64,000 bases of DNA from Lycium barbarum (lineage: Eukaryota; Streptophyta; Magnoliopsida; Solanales; Solanaceae): assembly GCF_019175385.1 (NCBI RefSeq), contig NC_083337.1, positions 163,445,713 through 163,509,712 of the forward strand, given 5' to 3'. The notes under the pieces were generated by a model that worked only from the letters and a program-made list of their open reading frames with translations, did not search any database and was not told the DNA's origin. Positions 22,500 to 35,399 of the stretch are shown piece by piece. The stretch's first letter is position 1, and each line of letters opens with the position of its first letter. The position numbers and the translations under genes were made by a program.

Positions 22500-23668
22500 A
22501 AGAAAAAAAACAAGGTTAGTGTTTTGGTGTCTAACATCTGGTCCCAAAGTCTATCGAAACTCAAAAACCAAACTCACGTTGCTTGTAAAATCATGAAACG
22601 GCCCCAAACATTAGGGGATTCTAATGAATTGCACGTTAGGAAGACAAGTCTAAACTCTTACAACATTTAAGCAGGTACATATATTTGATGTGAACTTCTG
22701 TTGTAGAAATTAACAGTTGGGTGAGTAATTATGAAATACAAAAAGTTTTCAAAGATGATTAGTTTTTGGTGAGGAAAAAGATATAAATCTGCCCTTTATA
22801 TTTCTAGTTTAGTTTTCCTTTGAGTGGCGGATTTAAAGACTTGGATAGAGACCGTTAAACCAAATGAGTCCTCACCTACGTTCCTTGTCAAAATAGTCAA
22901 ATATTTGGTGAAAGGTTATATAACCAATTCCAAGTTCACTTAAGAAGAGGTGATTTTTTTTTTTTTTTGGGCATTGTCTAATCTTGTTTAATTCCTTTTT
23001 ATTAAAAATATCAAAAAGAAATTACAGTGAGTTGTTTGGTGTTTGGTGTAAGAACAATAGTTTCGACCCAAAATTGCACATAGCTAATACAATCTTTGGT
23101 TTGCCACATAAAGCTATACTAATAAGAAAATTGGTTCCTAATGTAAAACTTTGCATAATTTACGATAAGTATTTATTGGTGCCCTAGTAAAATTGACAAC
23201 TAACTATAATAATAAGTTAAATACATTGATAATGAAGAAATATTTACACTTTTATTAATGTGTATAACTCCATAAAAAAGTTTTCCAAACAACTCAATAA
23301 AAGTGAAATGAGAATTTGAAAATGACTTGTATGCTTTTATCGTTTACTAATATTTTCAGAAGATTATAAGTCCATGTGTAACCAAATTGAACAAATGACG
23401 ACATCGCACCATTTAAATGTAACTATTTGTAAGCAATCACTGCAATCACCGGTCCACTGTGCTACCTAATTTTTTCCAAACTGGTCTAGCATAAATCTCC
23501 CAACATTAATGAATATAATTTGAACATTTAATGCTATTTAATTTTGACCCCTCATTGCACATTACTTGCAAAGTTGTGATATCTACTTGGCATGATAATA
23601 TACGTGCAATTTAAGGGTGTAAAATGCAACGGACTCATTTTAAAATCGACTATACAAATTCTCGTTAT
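22500..23668. other. Intergenic, no gene seen
   Basis: AT-rich sequence without a supported gene, RNA or repeat boundary. Confidence 0.5.
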
Positions 23669-23679
23669 CCATGTTTCCC
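23669..23679. repeat. Flanking direct repeat, left (MULE-2)
   Basis: CCATGTTTCCC, identical to 43686-43696. MULE duplications are 9-11 bp, so some of these bases may belong to the element ends. Confidence 0.75.
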
Positions 23680-23811
23680 GAGTCCGGAGCCAAAATGGCA
23701 TGTTTTAGAGCTAATACCCCAAAATAGGATGCCTTTTTTTATATACCAAAATGGGTATTTCATTGGTTATCCAACGAAATACCCGCAAGCAACACTGTTC
23801 CGGTTCGGGTG
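23680..23811 (+). repeat. Left TIR of MULE-2
   Basis: Inverted match to 43552-43685. The transposase PB1-like frame begins immediately after it. Confidence 0.8.
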
Positions 23812-26800
23812 GTGAAGTTGTGTATGAAGCAGGTTCGGTTAGATACAACCGTGGTCCTGAAATAGGGCAAAGGTTTCCAATTTCCCTAAAATATGATCGT
23901 CTGCAACGCGTCCTAAGGAGTAAAATGTTCGTAAATGATCCTGAACTATCGGTGGTTATAACCAGACGATGTCCAAGTTCATTTACAGCCGATGGTTCAC
24001 CAATTTATGGTGAGATGCCAATTACGGACGATGAATCTTTATCGTCATTTCTTCGTTGTCCTGAGATTTTTAAAAATCACATATGCATAGCGGCGCTTGA
24101 CATGTATGCTACAGTTCAACGCTCTACCCAGGTCGAAGTACCGACCGACAATGAGTTCGATTTTGGAGGTACTACCTATCTCCCAAGTTTGAATATTGGT
24201 TTTTCAAGGGGTGTAGTTCAACAACAAACAATTGTAGGATTTGGTAGTCAGTCAAATAATACAACTAATTATGATACACAGTATGATGGTATGGCTTCAA
24301 CGCACGATCATAACTTTGATTGGAGTGGACAGAATCGTGAGACGGGTGGACCAAGTAATGCTACTACACAATTGCATAATTTGAATTGTAATGTACGACA
24401 CCCTTCACATCCTAGTCCAAGTGAATTGGACAGTGATAGGTAAATATAATCATATTTTATTCACTTTATTCATGGATTGTATGTGTTTGACTTGTAAATT
24501 CTATGATTTTTTCTTATTTATAGGTATAACGATTTTGAAGATAACCCCACGTTGACTCAGCTCACACAAATTTTGAGCAATAACGATTTAGCTAATGATA
24601 TAATAAATGAGTCGGATAGCGATAGTCCATTAGATCATGAAGGGACGGACGATGATCAATCGTCTGCCGACGGTGACGATTCTGATGAAGATGTTGCGGC
24701 TCCCGGTAATCTTGGTGTTAATTATCATTCAAATGTGATCTCATATTTGGTAATACAGAAGAAGTAGAACCGGAAGATTTTGCATACATGAGAGATAACG
24801 GGTCTGTTCGGGCTGCACTTTGGAATTCCAATAATCCTAAAGTTATCAAATCAGGTTAGTTTGGTGCGACTAATTTTTTTAATAATATATTATTTTGGAA
24901 TTTTGTGATTTTAATTGGTGTAATTAGAAGTTGATATTTTTTCTTGTACATGTAAATAGGTATGTTATTGTTATACCCTATTTTAACCGGAGTCAAAATA
25001 GTTTACAACATCCCGATACGGGGTTATTTAAAGTTAAGAGTCGCCACCTAATTATTTATGGTGAATTAGGGCACCTAGCTTATAGCTCCTTTTGGCACAG
25101 AAAAAAAAACAGTGTAAGATATTCCTTTTCGAAAACCTCGGGATAATAGAAGTGAAACTTTAAACCTCGTTACTTTAGAAACATCCATTCCCACTCCAGA
25201 TTAGATATGGATTTAAAAACTTTATATCTCAATGCTATATTCCATATGATAGAATGAGTAAATACTTTGTAAACTTAGATGTGATGATGCTATGTGACAG
25301 ATGACTTGATTAATAACTAGGTGTTTTCATATGTGTCTAGATCAAGATCAACTAACTTCAGAATGTTCAAACTTTAAACAAGTCACCAAAACAAACAATC
25401 AAGTATTCGTGGTAACAACTAAAAAATGATTAAGTATAATATCCATAATAAGTAACTAAAGGAGAAGTATAGCCAAACGTTTTTCAATTCCTCTCGCTTC
25501 TCTTCGGGTTTTGGTTTGTATGAGCTTCGAGAGAGAGCGAGAGATAGGAGTGATTGAAGATGTAGATGCATGTTTCAGATCTAGCGGCGGCATTGGCGTC
25601 GTTGAGTCTCAAAAGAAACTCTTCGGCTCCGGCAATCGTGCAACAATTTAAAAAAAGAAGATGGGATTAGAAAAGGTAACCAAATTCAAGACATATGAAG
25701 ATGAAATATATGGAACAAGGACAATGTTATCTTCTGGTTTAGCAAGGAACACTAAAACATTTCATATGGCCAGAACATCAAAAATATACTTTTAGAAATT
25801 TTAAATGAACAAGTATATTTTTACAAGTAATTCTCGCTTTTAAAAATGTTTATATCTTTAAATGCCTTCCTCGACTTAACAGAAAAATGGATATAACAGA
25901 TCACATTTGTCCAGAGGAAATTCGAATTCAGTGGTTGTATTTATTCTATGACAGGTAGATGAACAAGGTCATATAGGCATGATTGTAATTCACAAGCAAA
26001 CAACACAGGTCATAACCTTTTAAAACAAAATGAGACAAGAACGAAGCGCATGATTTTTATAAACATATGATCCCTAAAATCATAATATCTAACTGCAGGA
26101 CAATAGCTCGAATGGAAACATCATCAAGGATTGACTAAAGACGTGTTGGTTGTCCATTATTCATGGTGTTTAAAACGAAGAGCCAAAAGAATAATAACTA
26201 ATGTTATGACCATCAGAAAATCTATTCATATATATATATATATATATATATAAAAGTAGTTCAGTCAGGCTCTTTTCTTTTTGCTCGACTAACATGTACA
26301 AACAGAAAACATAATCCCTTCATGATGTATGTATATAAACAAACTTTAAATCACGTTTTCTACACAGAAACTAAATAAACTGCAACTCACATATTCAAAT
26401 AAACAAACATTTATTAAAACCAAAACACAATAAACAGGGGAAGGAATTTAATTTTGCGGACCTTTCGTGGGTGCAGTGAAGTGGAGCGTCGGATCTCGAA
26501 TCTATACTCGACGCCAAAGTAAAAGCCGAGTTGAATAATTTAATACTCTCGATGAGTGTTTTCCAGATATAGTGATAAAGTATGAATACTTTTGGAGAAG
26601 GTTAATTAAGGCCAGATTAAAAAGACTTTGTAACCAAAAAATACTCGTGTCCCGATCAGTGTGTTCAATCCCCTTTTCTTTTCTTTTTTCAGAGTGAGGC
26701 TCTTTTTCCCAAATTGAAGAATAGGGTCTTCTATATATAACCCCGAATGCTAGGTTTTTGTTTTTTTCAAAAAAAAAAAAAAACGATGTCGGACTGCAAA

Positions 26801-28580
26801 ATTTTACTTGAAAAACTTTTGAATTTCATTTTGAGATCCGGATTTGAAATTCAAAAATCTGTACTTGAATCCCCATGAAAGTGAAAATCAGAAGGGAGAA
26901 AAAGACCTACGAAGAAGAGGACAAAGGTAACGTTAATATTTTTCCCGAAATAGGCGAACCCGAAACTGAAATCTACTCCCCATGCTGAGTGAAGGCTGGG
27001 ATTTTTATGCAAAACTGGAAAAGAGGAAGGAGACAAGTAGTCTGGAGACTATCCGAAAATGGAAAAACAAAAGCTCACTTTTAGGTCAAGGTTTTTGCCT
27101 AATTTCTGAGAAAGGAAATGGGGAAGGGAGAAATGAAGAAGGAGGCGTCTGATTAGGTTTAGGTTGATCAAGCTGATGAAAAATAACGAGGTTGGGCCGG
27201 GTAGCGGGTAAGGGGGGCTGGTCTGTTGGGATTTTAAAACGTGGGCTACGGATTGTTGTGGGCTAGTCACGAATTGGGCCTGTTTTGGCTGAAAAAATGT
27301 TGATCTTTTCTCCCCTATTTTAATTATTCTTTGGGCTTCTAATTTAATAACTAGTACCATATATACTATATGAAGACAAATAATAATTAGTATGTAGAAA
27401 GTAGAGGATTTAATAAAGTAAAATTAATTTAACGAGTACAAATCCTAAAAAAAAAATGAAACGACGACGAACCATTTAAAATTTGTGATAAAGTAATACT
27501 AGTAATGTTGATAGTAGAATAGTGAAAATTAATAATAGTGAAAATAAAGTGTTTAGCTCGTCAATAAATTTAGAAGCTCCAGTAAATAAATTGAAATAAA
27601 GGAGGGACAAAATTGGGTGTCAACAGTTATTTCACAGCAAGAAGCAAATGAAAGGTGCAGTGAGACTCTATAATATAGCCCACAAAAAAGAATTTAAAAC
27701 ATATCAAGCCAAAGGTACATTTTGGAAGGTTATTTGCAAGCGGCATGAGAAAGGTTGTAGTTGGATGATCCATTTTTCGTTGATCGGAAGTGGTATGTGG
27801 AAAGCAGGAAAAATGATTGAGCCACATAATTGTGACACGGATGATTATACAGAGGATCATTTCAATTTGAATAGCAACATGATTGCTACTTCATTGATAC
27901 CATATGTTATGATCAATGCACAAATCAGTATTAAGTTTGTTCAGGAAACTATAAAACGCATCCATCACTATACTCCTAGTTATAGAAAAGCGCAAAAAGG
28001 GTGTAAGAAAGCTTTTGAGATGGTGTATGGTGATTTCGAAGGTTCTTTTAGGGCATTGCCTAGATACATGGATGCCCTAGAACATTTCAATCCGGGCACT
28101 ATTGTTGAGTGGACACACGAGTCAACTACAATGCAAGGCGAACACATCTTCAAGTATCTTTTCTGGGCCTTTAAACCAAGTATCGATGGATTCAAAAGTT
28201 GCAGGCTGGTCATCTCAATAGATGGCACCCATGTCTATGGTAAGTATGAGATGAAATTGTTGATTGTTGTTAGCATTGATGCAAACGGAAACATTTTTCC
28301 ACTTGCATATGCTATAGTTGAATGTGAGAGCTATGAGTTATGGACTTGGTTTCTCAGTTTATTACGGAGACATGTTGTTTGTGATAGAAAAGGCATTGGA
28401 CTAATTTCTGACTGTCACCAAGAGATCTTGCAATGTGTAATGACACATGAATGCTTACAGCCACCCACCACTAGAAGGAGGAATGAAATGGATATTGCTC
28501 CTACTCGCATGGCTAGGAGGTGTGGAACTTGCAGGCAAACCGGTCATAACAAAAATCGTTGCCCCAATCGTACTCAGTAG
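23812..28580 (+). pseudogene. MULE-2 transposase, truncated and split by an LTR
   Basis: Broken relative of the MULE-1 transposase. The PB1-like domain (from EAGSVRYNRGPEIGQ, about 23823) lacks its first strand and start codon, because the TIR abuts it. Exon ends at 24441 (DSDR, GT donor). The next exon starts at 24523 (YNDFEDNPTLTQ, acidic linker); near 24750 the frame must shift to continue EEVEPEDFAYMRDNG before a donor near 24852. The following exon starts after an AG at 24960 and is cut in its fourth codon by the 2657-bp LTR; joined across it, it reads GMLFHSKKQMKGAVRLYNI, matching GMLFASKKALQRAVKIYCF of MULE-1. The DDE core shows D in ISIDGTHVYG and D in LISDCHQ, but after CLQPP (about 28467) it jumps to the C-terminal zinc knuckle (CGTCRQTGHNKNRC). 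The last catalytic residue and SWIM finger are deleted, so it should be inactive. Confidence 0.82.
24969..27625 (+). mobile_element. Solo LTR (2.66 kb), TSD GTTAT
   Basis: Starts TGTTATACCCTATTTTAACC and ends GGGTGTCAACA, flanked by GTTAT (24964-24968, 27626-27630). No primer-binding site, gag/pol or second LTR, so a solo LTR left by recombination. A TATA-like 'cttctatatataacccc' at 26730 may be the LTR promoter. A (TA)n run lies at 26229-26252. The small open frames inside (e.g. 27049-27360) are not supported as genes. Confidence 0.8.
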
Positions 28581-28589
28581 TTGTTGTTG

Positions 28590-28830
28590 CTTGTTTACTG
28601 TTAAGTTTATTCATGAGTTCTATGTTGTTGTTATCTTATGTAATCTTTGTTATCTTATGTAATCTTCAATAATATGTTGTTGTCCTTACTTTAAAATATA
28701 AACGGTTCGTATTGTAGAGTTTAATTTTGTCTTTAATTTAACAGTTATTGTTGGATAGAACTTACACAACTCTTTATTGAATGAACATAAAATTACATTA
28801 TAATTGAAAATTAAAACACATAAGACATAG
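28590..28830. other. Space between convergent MULE-2 genes
   Basis: AT-rich; contains the 3' ends of the transposase (plus) and the small gene (minus). Confidence 0.5.
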
Positions 28831-29665
28831 TTGGTCTAAGGGCGTTTGTTAGGCATGTCATCATCCGATTTGTAAAGTTCGTGTGCTAAAACACTTGCTC
28901 TTTCATGCTCTGTTAGCGTGCGATTTGTTGCTGCAGCTTGTTCTTCAGCGAGCTTAAGGATATAGTACCTACAACGTCTCACCAACATCCTATTATTCTT
29001 TTTTCGAATTTGTTTCATAACTACCTCATATTCTACCATATCCCTGCGTTCCATCCACACAGAGAATCGACGTGGCTTGGGTGCCCCCAATTGCTCAAGC
29101 TCATTCATGAGCATATTTGACTCATGGTACCTATGCTCCCATTCACGGCGTAATCCGCAGTAGTACTCTGTCACGACCCAACCCCGTGGGTCGCGACCGG
29201 TACCCTAACTGGGTACCCATACGTACCTACCTAACAGAGTTGGCGAACCGGACAGAGAATTCATAATAGGTGTTCACAGATTCAAGCCAATACAAATACG
29301 GCGCGCGCGAAAATATATACATACATGAACATACTGACGCTTACACATAAGCCGTTGAGGCTAACATAGCGGACAGAGTCACAAACTCGTACGTACCTAC
29401 CTGAACAGTAGCAACCCGTAACCCACATATATATCTACAGGCCTCTAGCGGACATACAGAGTCATATGACGGGACCGGGCCCCGCCGTACCCCAAGCTAC
29501 TATACATACAGAATATGTAAATGACAGAAGATATATACCAAGAGTACACGCTCCGGATCAAAGGAGCTCTCCCAAAACAGCAGAATCAGTGTCCTAGACT
29601 GGCGGCGTATCACCGGGTGCGTCTGTACCTGCGGCCATGTAACGCAGCCCCCGAAGAACCGGGGG

Positions 29666-32580
29666 TGTTATGTCCCGTGTTTTCGTATAATTGGAAATCG
29701 AGAAATAATTACGATTTGTGTGTTAAAAAGGAAATGATTTAATTTTTGTGAATATGACTATGTTGGTTGTGAAATCTTTAAATGCTAAGACCTCGGGAAA
29801 GGCCAAGGGTAAACTTGGAACTTCGTAAATTAGTTTCGGGAATTTCAAAACGGGGCATTTTAAGAATTGGGCCCAAGAAATTACAATGCAAATGAAGCCC
29901 AAACAAATGAAGGGGGGGCCGGCCATAGTAGTGGCCCAAGCCCATTTTTAAAGGGGCATGTGCTATGCACATGACCCCTAAAGTAGATATATACATGGAT
30001 TACTCTTGACTTATCACAAAATTAAAAAAAAAAATCAAGAACTCACCAAAAAAGGGGTTCGGCCGAAGTGAAAAAGGAAAAGAAGAGAAAAATTCCAAGC
30101 TTGTGTAGTGATTCAAAAATCTTGGTTTCTACATATTTGTGAAGTACTCAAGACGCTCTCCGACGTGGTATAAATAGTTTGGCACGAGGACGACGTTTTC
30201 GACAAGTCGGGTTTTCAAGAAAAGGTAAGAATTTTGCCCCTTTTTGTGTTATAGAATTGATGTGAATGTGTTAAGCATTGGAAGTAGATGGAGATCCCGT
30301 AATTTTAACGTAAATAGAAAGTCGTGGGTGTGTGTGTGTAGTGTGTTTGGCCGTGAGTTATGGAAGGAAAGAAATGGTTTGAATTGATCTTGTTTAAGTT
30401 GGCATAATGTGTTGTTGTGACCCTTAGGTCGTAATTGATTGATTGTTGAATTAAATTGGCGGTGGAAAACGAATTCGGATATTATCGGAAAGTGTATATC
30501 CTTGGTATTCTTATGTATATCAATGTATATTTTGGGGTGCTATAGACTTTAGATATGAATCTATATCGATGTTGACGAATTCGGATTGAAACGACGTTAG
30601 TTAGAATGTTCGTCGTGAATTTTAATGTTTTGAAGAATTATGGAACTAATGGATTTTGGTGCAACTTTGTGTATGGTTTGAATTGTAATGAGAATGTGGT
30701 TGTATAAGTTTGAATGTGGGAATGAATACAAATAGGTAGATATAGAATTGGAATTTTGAAAATTTGAATGGAAAGTTGCCAACTTAAGAAATCATGTAGG
30801 ACTTTGAAGCTAGAGTGAATTGATTGTTGTTTACATTGTTTGGTTGATGTGTGGGCTGTTGTGGTTGGTTAATTTGAGCCGAGCTACGCCTCGGGGATGT
30901 TAGATTTATAGGGGAAATGCTGCCGAAATTTCGGTAGGCAAATATGAAGTTAAAGGCATTTTTGAGCCTAAGAATCTCAATTGGTAACTTTGACCATTTG
31001 CAGATTTTTGACGAAACGGGACGGACTTTTGGAGGAGCTTACGACATCTGAGAGGTATGTAAAGCTTCCCAATTCTTTATTTGGCATATCTTAGTGTGTT
31101 AGTTGAATACGAGACCTTCCGGAGCATTTCTGCTCCTCGAAACCCGATCCACAGGAAAGTTACTATTCATTCAATTCGATTGAAGCCTAAAGGCTCCCTT
31201 TTGGCTAGAATGCCATTATTCGTCCGAAACCTATCGAAATGTGGTCGGGTAACCTAGAAATGATTATGTATGACCCTTGGCATATTACTGCTCGTAAAAA
31301 TATGTTCGCCACCTCACTTCGACTCGAGGTGGGTCCGCTACCCCAAAATGCCCGATTTGCCCTTCGGGCCATCTTTGAGAATAGAGTTGAACGTACCACT
31401 TCTGATCTTTGGAACATCCTTCCACGGGGTATGTTTGGACTATTCTATGCACTAATCCAGGTTTTGAACTATATGGACCATTTTGGAATCGTTTTGCAAA
31501 ACGAAACCTTATGTCGACTAAGTATTCGACTATTTTGTAATAGGATATGATTTATGAGGTTACTTTGTTTTGAAACACTATTTTGAAATACGATTTGCAT
31601 TTGTTTGCTCACGACTCCGCTCGTGCCTTATTATGACTTCGTTCACCGGTTCCCGGGCCGGTTTTGATTCGTGCGTTTTATGATAATTCGGCCGTATGCT
31701 GTGTTACGGTTCCCAAGGCTTCGCCATAGGGCCGGGTTCCGTTTGGAGTTATGCTGTGATATGGCTCGGGATGCGATACGCTCACCGATGATTATAATTA
31801 TGTTCGGGGATGTACGGAGATTTGAAACCTTCTGGTGTTATGCTGTGTGTGGTGCCAGCGTCGGAGTGGCGACCACGTTCTTAAGCGTTTGCATGATTTT
31901 ATTTGCATAAAATATATGTATATGATTCCGATACAGATTTTGACATACCAGTTTGTACCCCACTTTGACATTTGATTTGCTTTCGGTTTTGATCTATAAT
32001 TCTGTACTCCGTGCTTTACATACTCAGTACATATTTCGTACTGACCCCCTTTCTTCGGGGGCTGCGTTTTATGCCCGCAGGTGCAGATATCGGTGATCCT
32101 CCGCAGTAGGCTTCACTTCTTGCTTTTCGGAGTACTCTTACTGGGTCCGGAGTCCACTCTTGGTACAGACTCCTCTACTCTGTATATACTTTGTATATTT
32201 GACAGTTTGGGTACGGCGGGGCCCTGTCTCGCCTTATGTTATGTTTTGAATTCGTAGAGGCCTGTAGTCATCTTTGTGGGGCGAGGGTCCTATGTGTTTA
32301 TTGTCTGATTTTGCTTTCGGGTCTTAAAGCGGTCTGTTTGATATGATGGCCCTAAATGGCCCTTTTGTATATATTTGTATTTTGACCGGCGATATCTATT
32401 CCGCCGCTTTGTTTGAGTTTGATTTGATATGACCGCTTAAGACATATTTTCGATATAAATTATGTTTGATATAACTTCTTGAAAATTCTGAAATAAGTTT
32501 GGATTCGGAAATGAATATGCGATTTGGTCTGGGTACCCAGGTAGGGTGCCAGTCGTGGCCCACGGGGCTGGGTCGTGACA
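29666..32580 (+). mobile_element. Ty3/gypsy 5' LTR (2.9 kb)
   Basis: From TGTTATGTCCCGTGTTTTCG to GGGCTGGGTCGTGACA, followed three bases later by a primer-binding site. No matching 3' LTR in the window, so this is a truncated element. Open frames inside (e.g. 31239-31550) are not supported as genes. Confidence 0.75.
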
Positions 32581-32584
32581 AAAG

Positions 32585-32596
32585 TGGTATCAGAGC
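32585..32596 (+). promoter_or_regulatory. Primer-binding site for initiator Met tRNA
   Basis: TGGTATCAGAGC just after the LTR, the common plant retrotransposon site complementary to the 3' end of tRNA-iMet. Confidence 0.85.
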
Positions 32597-32783
32597 GGTT
32601 TGTCCTCGGAATGTCTACAGGCCGTGTCTCGTAGAGTCTTGTTTATCGATGTGTTGTGCACCACATCTATAAACGGGAAGCTACAGGGCATTTAGGATGT
32701 CACTTTCTTTGGAATCTTAGATCGTGCGATAGAGCTGTGCTATTAGGGTGATTTTGACCTGACTCGCCTTTGTGTTTGCAGTG

Positions 32784-33505
32784 ATGCCTCCGAAGAAGGC
32801 AACGGCGGCCCAGAAGGGCAAGGCGAGGATTGGAGAGACTAGCCAGGCACAGCGAGCTACCCGGGCTCGTGTCTATGATTTGCCTGAGGATGTGCCTCAT
32901 TCTGAGGGGTATGCTACACCCCCACTAGTACAGCCTGGAGCAGGACCTTCAGCAGCTCCAGAGGTCCGTGTACCCGCACCTGAGACTCCAGCTCCTCAGC
33001 CAGGGGCGGAGGATAGAACCCTGAGGGAGGCTGTACAGCTGTTGACTACACTGGTAGCAGGACAGGCTCGCAGGCGCGGGCGGAGGGACGACGATGATGA
33101 TGACAGGCGGGACAGCCTGAGAGTTCGGGAGTTTTTGCTATGTGGCCCTCCAGAGTTCTTCGGGTCTAAGCCCGACGAGGACCCCCACGACTTCATTCGG
33201 GGGATGCGACGCTCACTGGACTTGGTCAGGGCTTCAGAGACCGAGTCAGTTGACCTGGCTTCGCACCGGCTTCGAGATGTGGCTACCCACTAGTACGAGA
33301 CTTGGGAGCTGTCTAGAGGAGAGGGTGCCCCTCCAGCCACTTGGGATCAGTTTGTGACAGCTTTCACCCGCCACTTTTTGCCACCAGAGTTACGGCGGGC
33401 ACGGGCTGATCGATTCTTACGTCTGCAGCAGAGGGGTCGGAGTGTTCGCGAGTATAACCTTGAGTTTGATTCTCTGGCCCGATATGCACCGGCCGTGGTT
33501 ATAAG
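32784..33505 (+). pseudogene. Ty3/gypsy gag fragment
   Basis: Starts MPPKKATAAQKGKAR. A proline/alanine-rich part and an acidic D-rich patch lead into the capsid-like gag domain (CGPPEFFGSKPDEDPHDFI...). A TAG at 33291-33293 interrupts it after LRDVATH; the same frame continues YETWELSRGEGAPPATWDQF to RYAPAVV near 33500, where the sequence breaks off into LTR sequence on the other strand. No protease, reverse transcriptase or integrase remains. Confidence 0.75.
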
Positions 33506-35399
33506 GAAATTGATTCAATCTTACTGAAGGAATTCGGGCGGATTTCAATCTCGAATTCCGAGGCATGGAGTCGTATCTAAGGCTTGCGGCCGAGCCTATT
33601 ACGTTTAGAACATGCCTAAGAATGAAGGGGTAGGCTTTACATACCTCAGTTGCGCCTTACGCTCGCTTAGCTTCAATTCCAATTTCGCCCAGAATCTACA
33701 AATGGTCATGTTTACCAATTGTCAAATTCAAGCCTCTAAGAATCCATACTTAATCACATAATTGCCTACCGAAATTTCGGCAGCATTTCCCCTATACATA
33801 TAACATCCCCGAGACTTAGCTCGGCTTAATATATCAACAACAGCAACCCAACAATCCAACAACAACATTAACAACAACAACAAGTACTACAAAATACACA
33901 ATATGGCATAACTAGCCATCTTTCCGACATAACACAATATCTTTCATTCCGACCTTACACTTCCAAACCAATCTTACTATTTTCATATCCGTTACTCTTC
34001 AAGATCATTACAACATGATTCGGAGGCATATCATATCATTTCCACAAAATATTCATAAGGTATACACAATATACAAGCTTCCTACCAAAAGCATAATTCA
34101 CCCACAACTTCTAATCTTTAGCCAACATGTTCATGACATATTTCTATCTTCCAACTTCATCAATGATAATCATAGTTTGCATTTTTCTACTTTCATTTCC
34201 ACATTTACATAAACTACAATAAAGTTGCATACTTTCCTAGCACAACTTAACAACTATTTTTCCATGACAACAAGAACCATTTTTCTTCCATTCACTTCAC
34301 AATAACACAATTAACATGCTAAAGAAATTTAATTCACCATCCATCATACACATAACACCACACGGCCATGCCCTACATTTTCCAAATTCCACTAATTCAT
34401 TCAACTTTCATTTCCAATATAAATTCTACCATAACCACAACTAGATTACCACATAAAATTCAACTCATATTATCTATACATCAACACACACTCACGGCCA
34501 ACATACACACACCCCTAACACACAAAACTTTCATGCTTTTCATTCATTTCCACACACTACAACATACATACATCTCCCATAACATAACAAGGACATAAAA
34601 TTCTTACCTTCTCTAAGATTTTCCACTTGGTGCTAAGGTTGCTTCCTTGCCAAGATAGTTATACCACCTTGAAGAGAATCTTGAGCTTAGTAATAATTCC
34701 AAAAGGGGTGGATTTTTAAACCAAGGATTTGAGCTCCAAGAATTTTTTTTCTTTTTCCTTTCTCTTTTTCTCCTTAGCCGATTGCTTCTCTTCTCTTTTT
34801 CTCTTATTTTTGCTTTGTTTTCTTGAACCTTCTATGGATGATCATCCATATATTTATCCATTCAATTAATTGTCACATGGAATAATTCCATGGACTTGGG
34901 CCATGAAGTATGGCCGGTTGGGCTCCCTTTCCTTGGGCCTCATTTTCCTATTTTTTTTTTTAGCCCAATTGACTACAAATCTTGTTTTGTAATTTCCGAA
35001 ACTAATTTCCTAAATTCCAATTTTGCCCTTGGCCTCCTCTCATATTTCCACACCAATGTTATCCTAGCCGGCACATTCATACTAAGTAAGGCCCAAACAT
35101 AGCCTCATTCGTTACAAGTCAAGTTATCTCGAATTTTTCCGAATATACAAAAATGCCGGATGTAACATACTCACATGGATCTGATTTTTTCAGCATCCGA
35201 AAATCATCCTCTCGTTCATCAAGCATGTGCGAGTTATACATGTCCATCTAGAAATCATATGGAACCCATGTTCCCCAGTCGCTGTTGGGTGACTCTGAAC
35301 TTGAGCTATCATTTCTGTTTTCCGGGAATGCCTAAGCAAAACGTGAGGAAGAGCTTCCAGGAGTGTTCTCTTTATTCTTTGACATTTTTTGGATAGTAA

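Larger units (their letters stand above)
29169..35167 (-). mobile_element. Ty3/gypsy LTR (minus) split by a related element
   Basis: On the minus strand the LTR begins TGTTACATCCGGC at 35167 and ends GGGTCGTGACA at 29169, flanked by TACTC (29164-29168, 35168-35172). The middle part corresponding to about 31160-32040 of the inserted related LTR is missing. The interruption (29666 to about 33500) is a plus-strand LTR with gag. Both belong to one family: they share 'gctgccgaaatttcgg', 'ggaaattagtttcgg' and GC-rich ends. Confidence 0.65.
28836..35385 (-). pseudogene. Small charged-protein gene of MULE-2, split by LTR nest
   Basis: Not a named family. The 3' part (28836-29163) encodes an arginine/glutamate-rich, probably helical segment (CGLRREWEHRYHESN..., GAPKPRRF, KQIRKKNNRMLV) and ends DDDMPNKRP, stop. 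The LTR nest (29169-35167, TSD TACTC) splits it. Beyond it the same frame continues (HMLDEREDDFRMLKKSDPC) back to an ATG at 35385, with an acidic serine-rich start (MSKNKENTPGSSSSRF, SSSSESPNSDWGTW). Two TAG codons interrupt the upstream part. It is a diverged duplicate of the small gene at 37331-37714 (shared RREW, G-x-x-x-P-K/R-R and NNRM motifs). It lies on the same strand as the PMD gene. Confidence 0.65.

Noticed and set aside
27049..27360. 103-residue minus-strand frame
   Set aside because: Inside the solo LTR, no domain, overlapping open frames on the other strand not conserved.
31205..31550. Overlapping frames of 60-103 residues
   Set aside because: Lie within a Ty3/gypsy LTR and match no domain.
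29169..33505. A complete LTR retrotransposon
   Set aside because: Only one plus-strand LTR and a gag fragment are present; the surrounding LTR pieces are on the other strand and belong to another insertion.
34015..34598. Frames rich in His, Ile and Thr
   Set aside because: Compositional frames in the minus-strand LTR.
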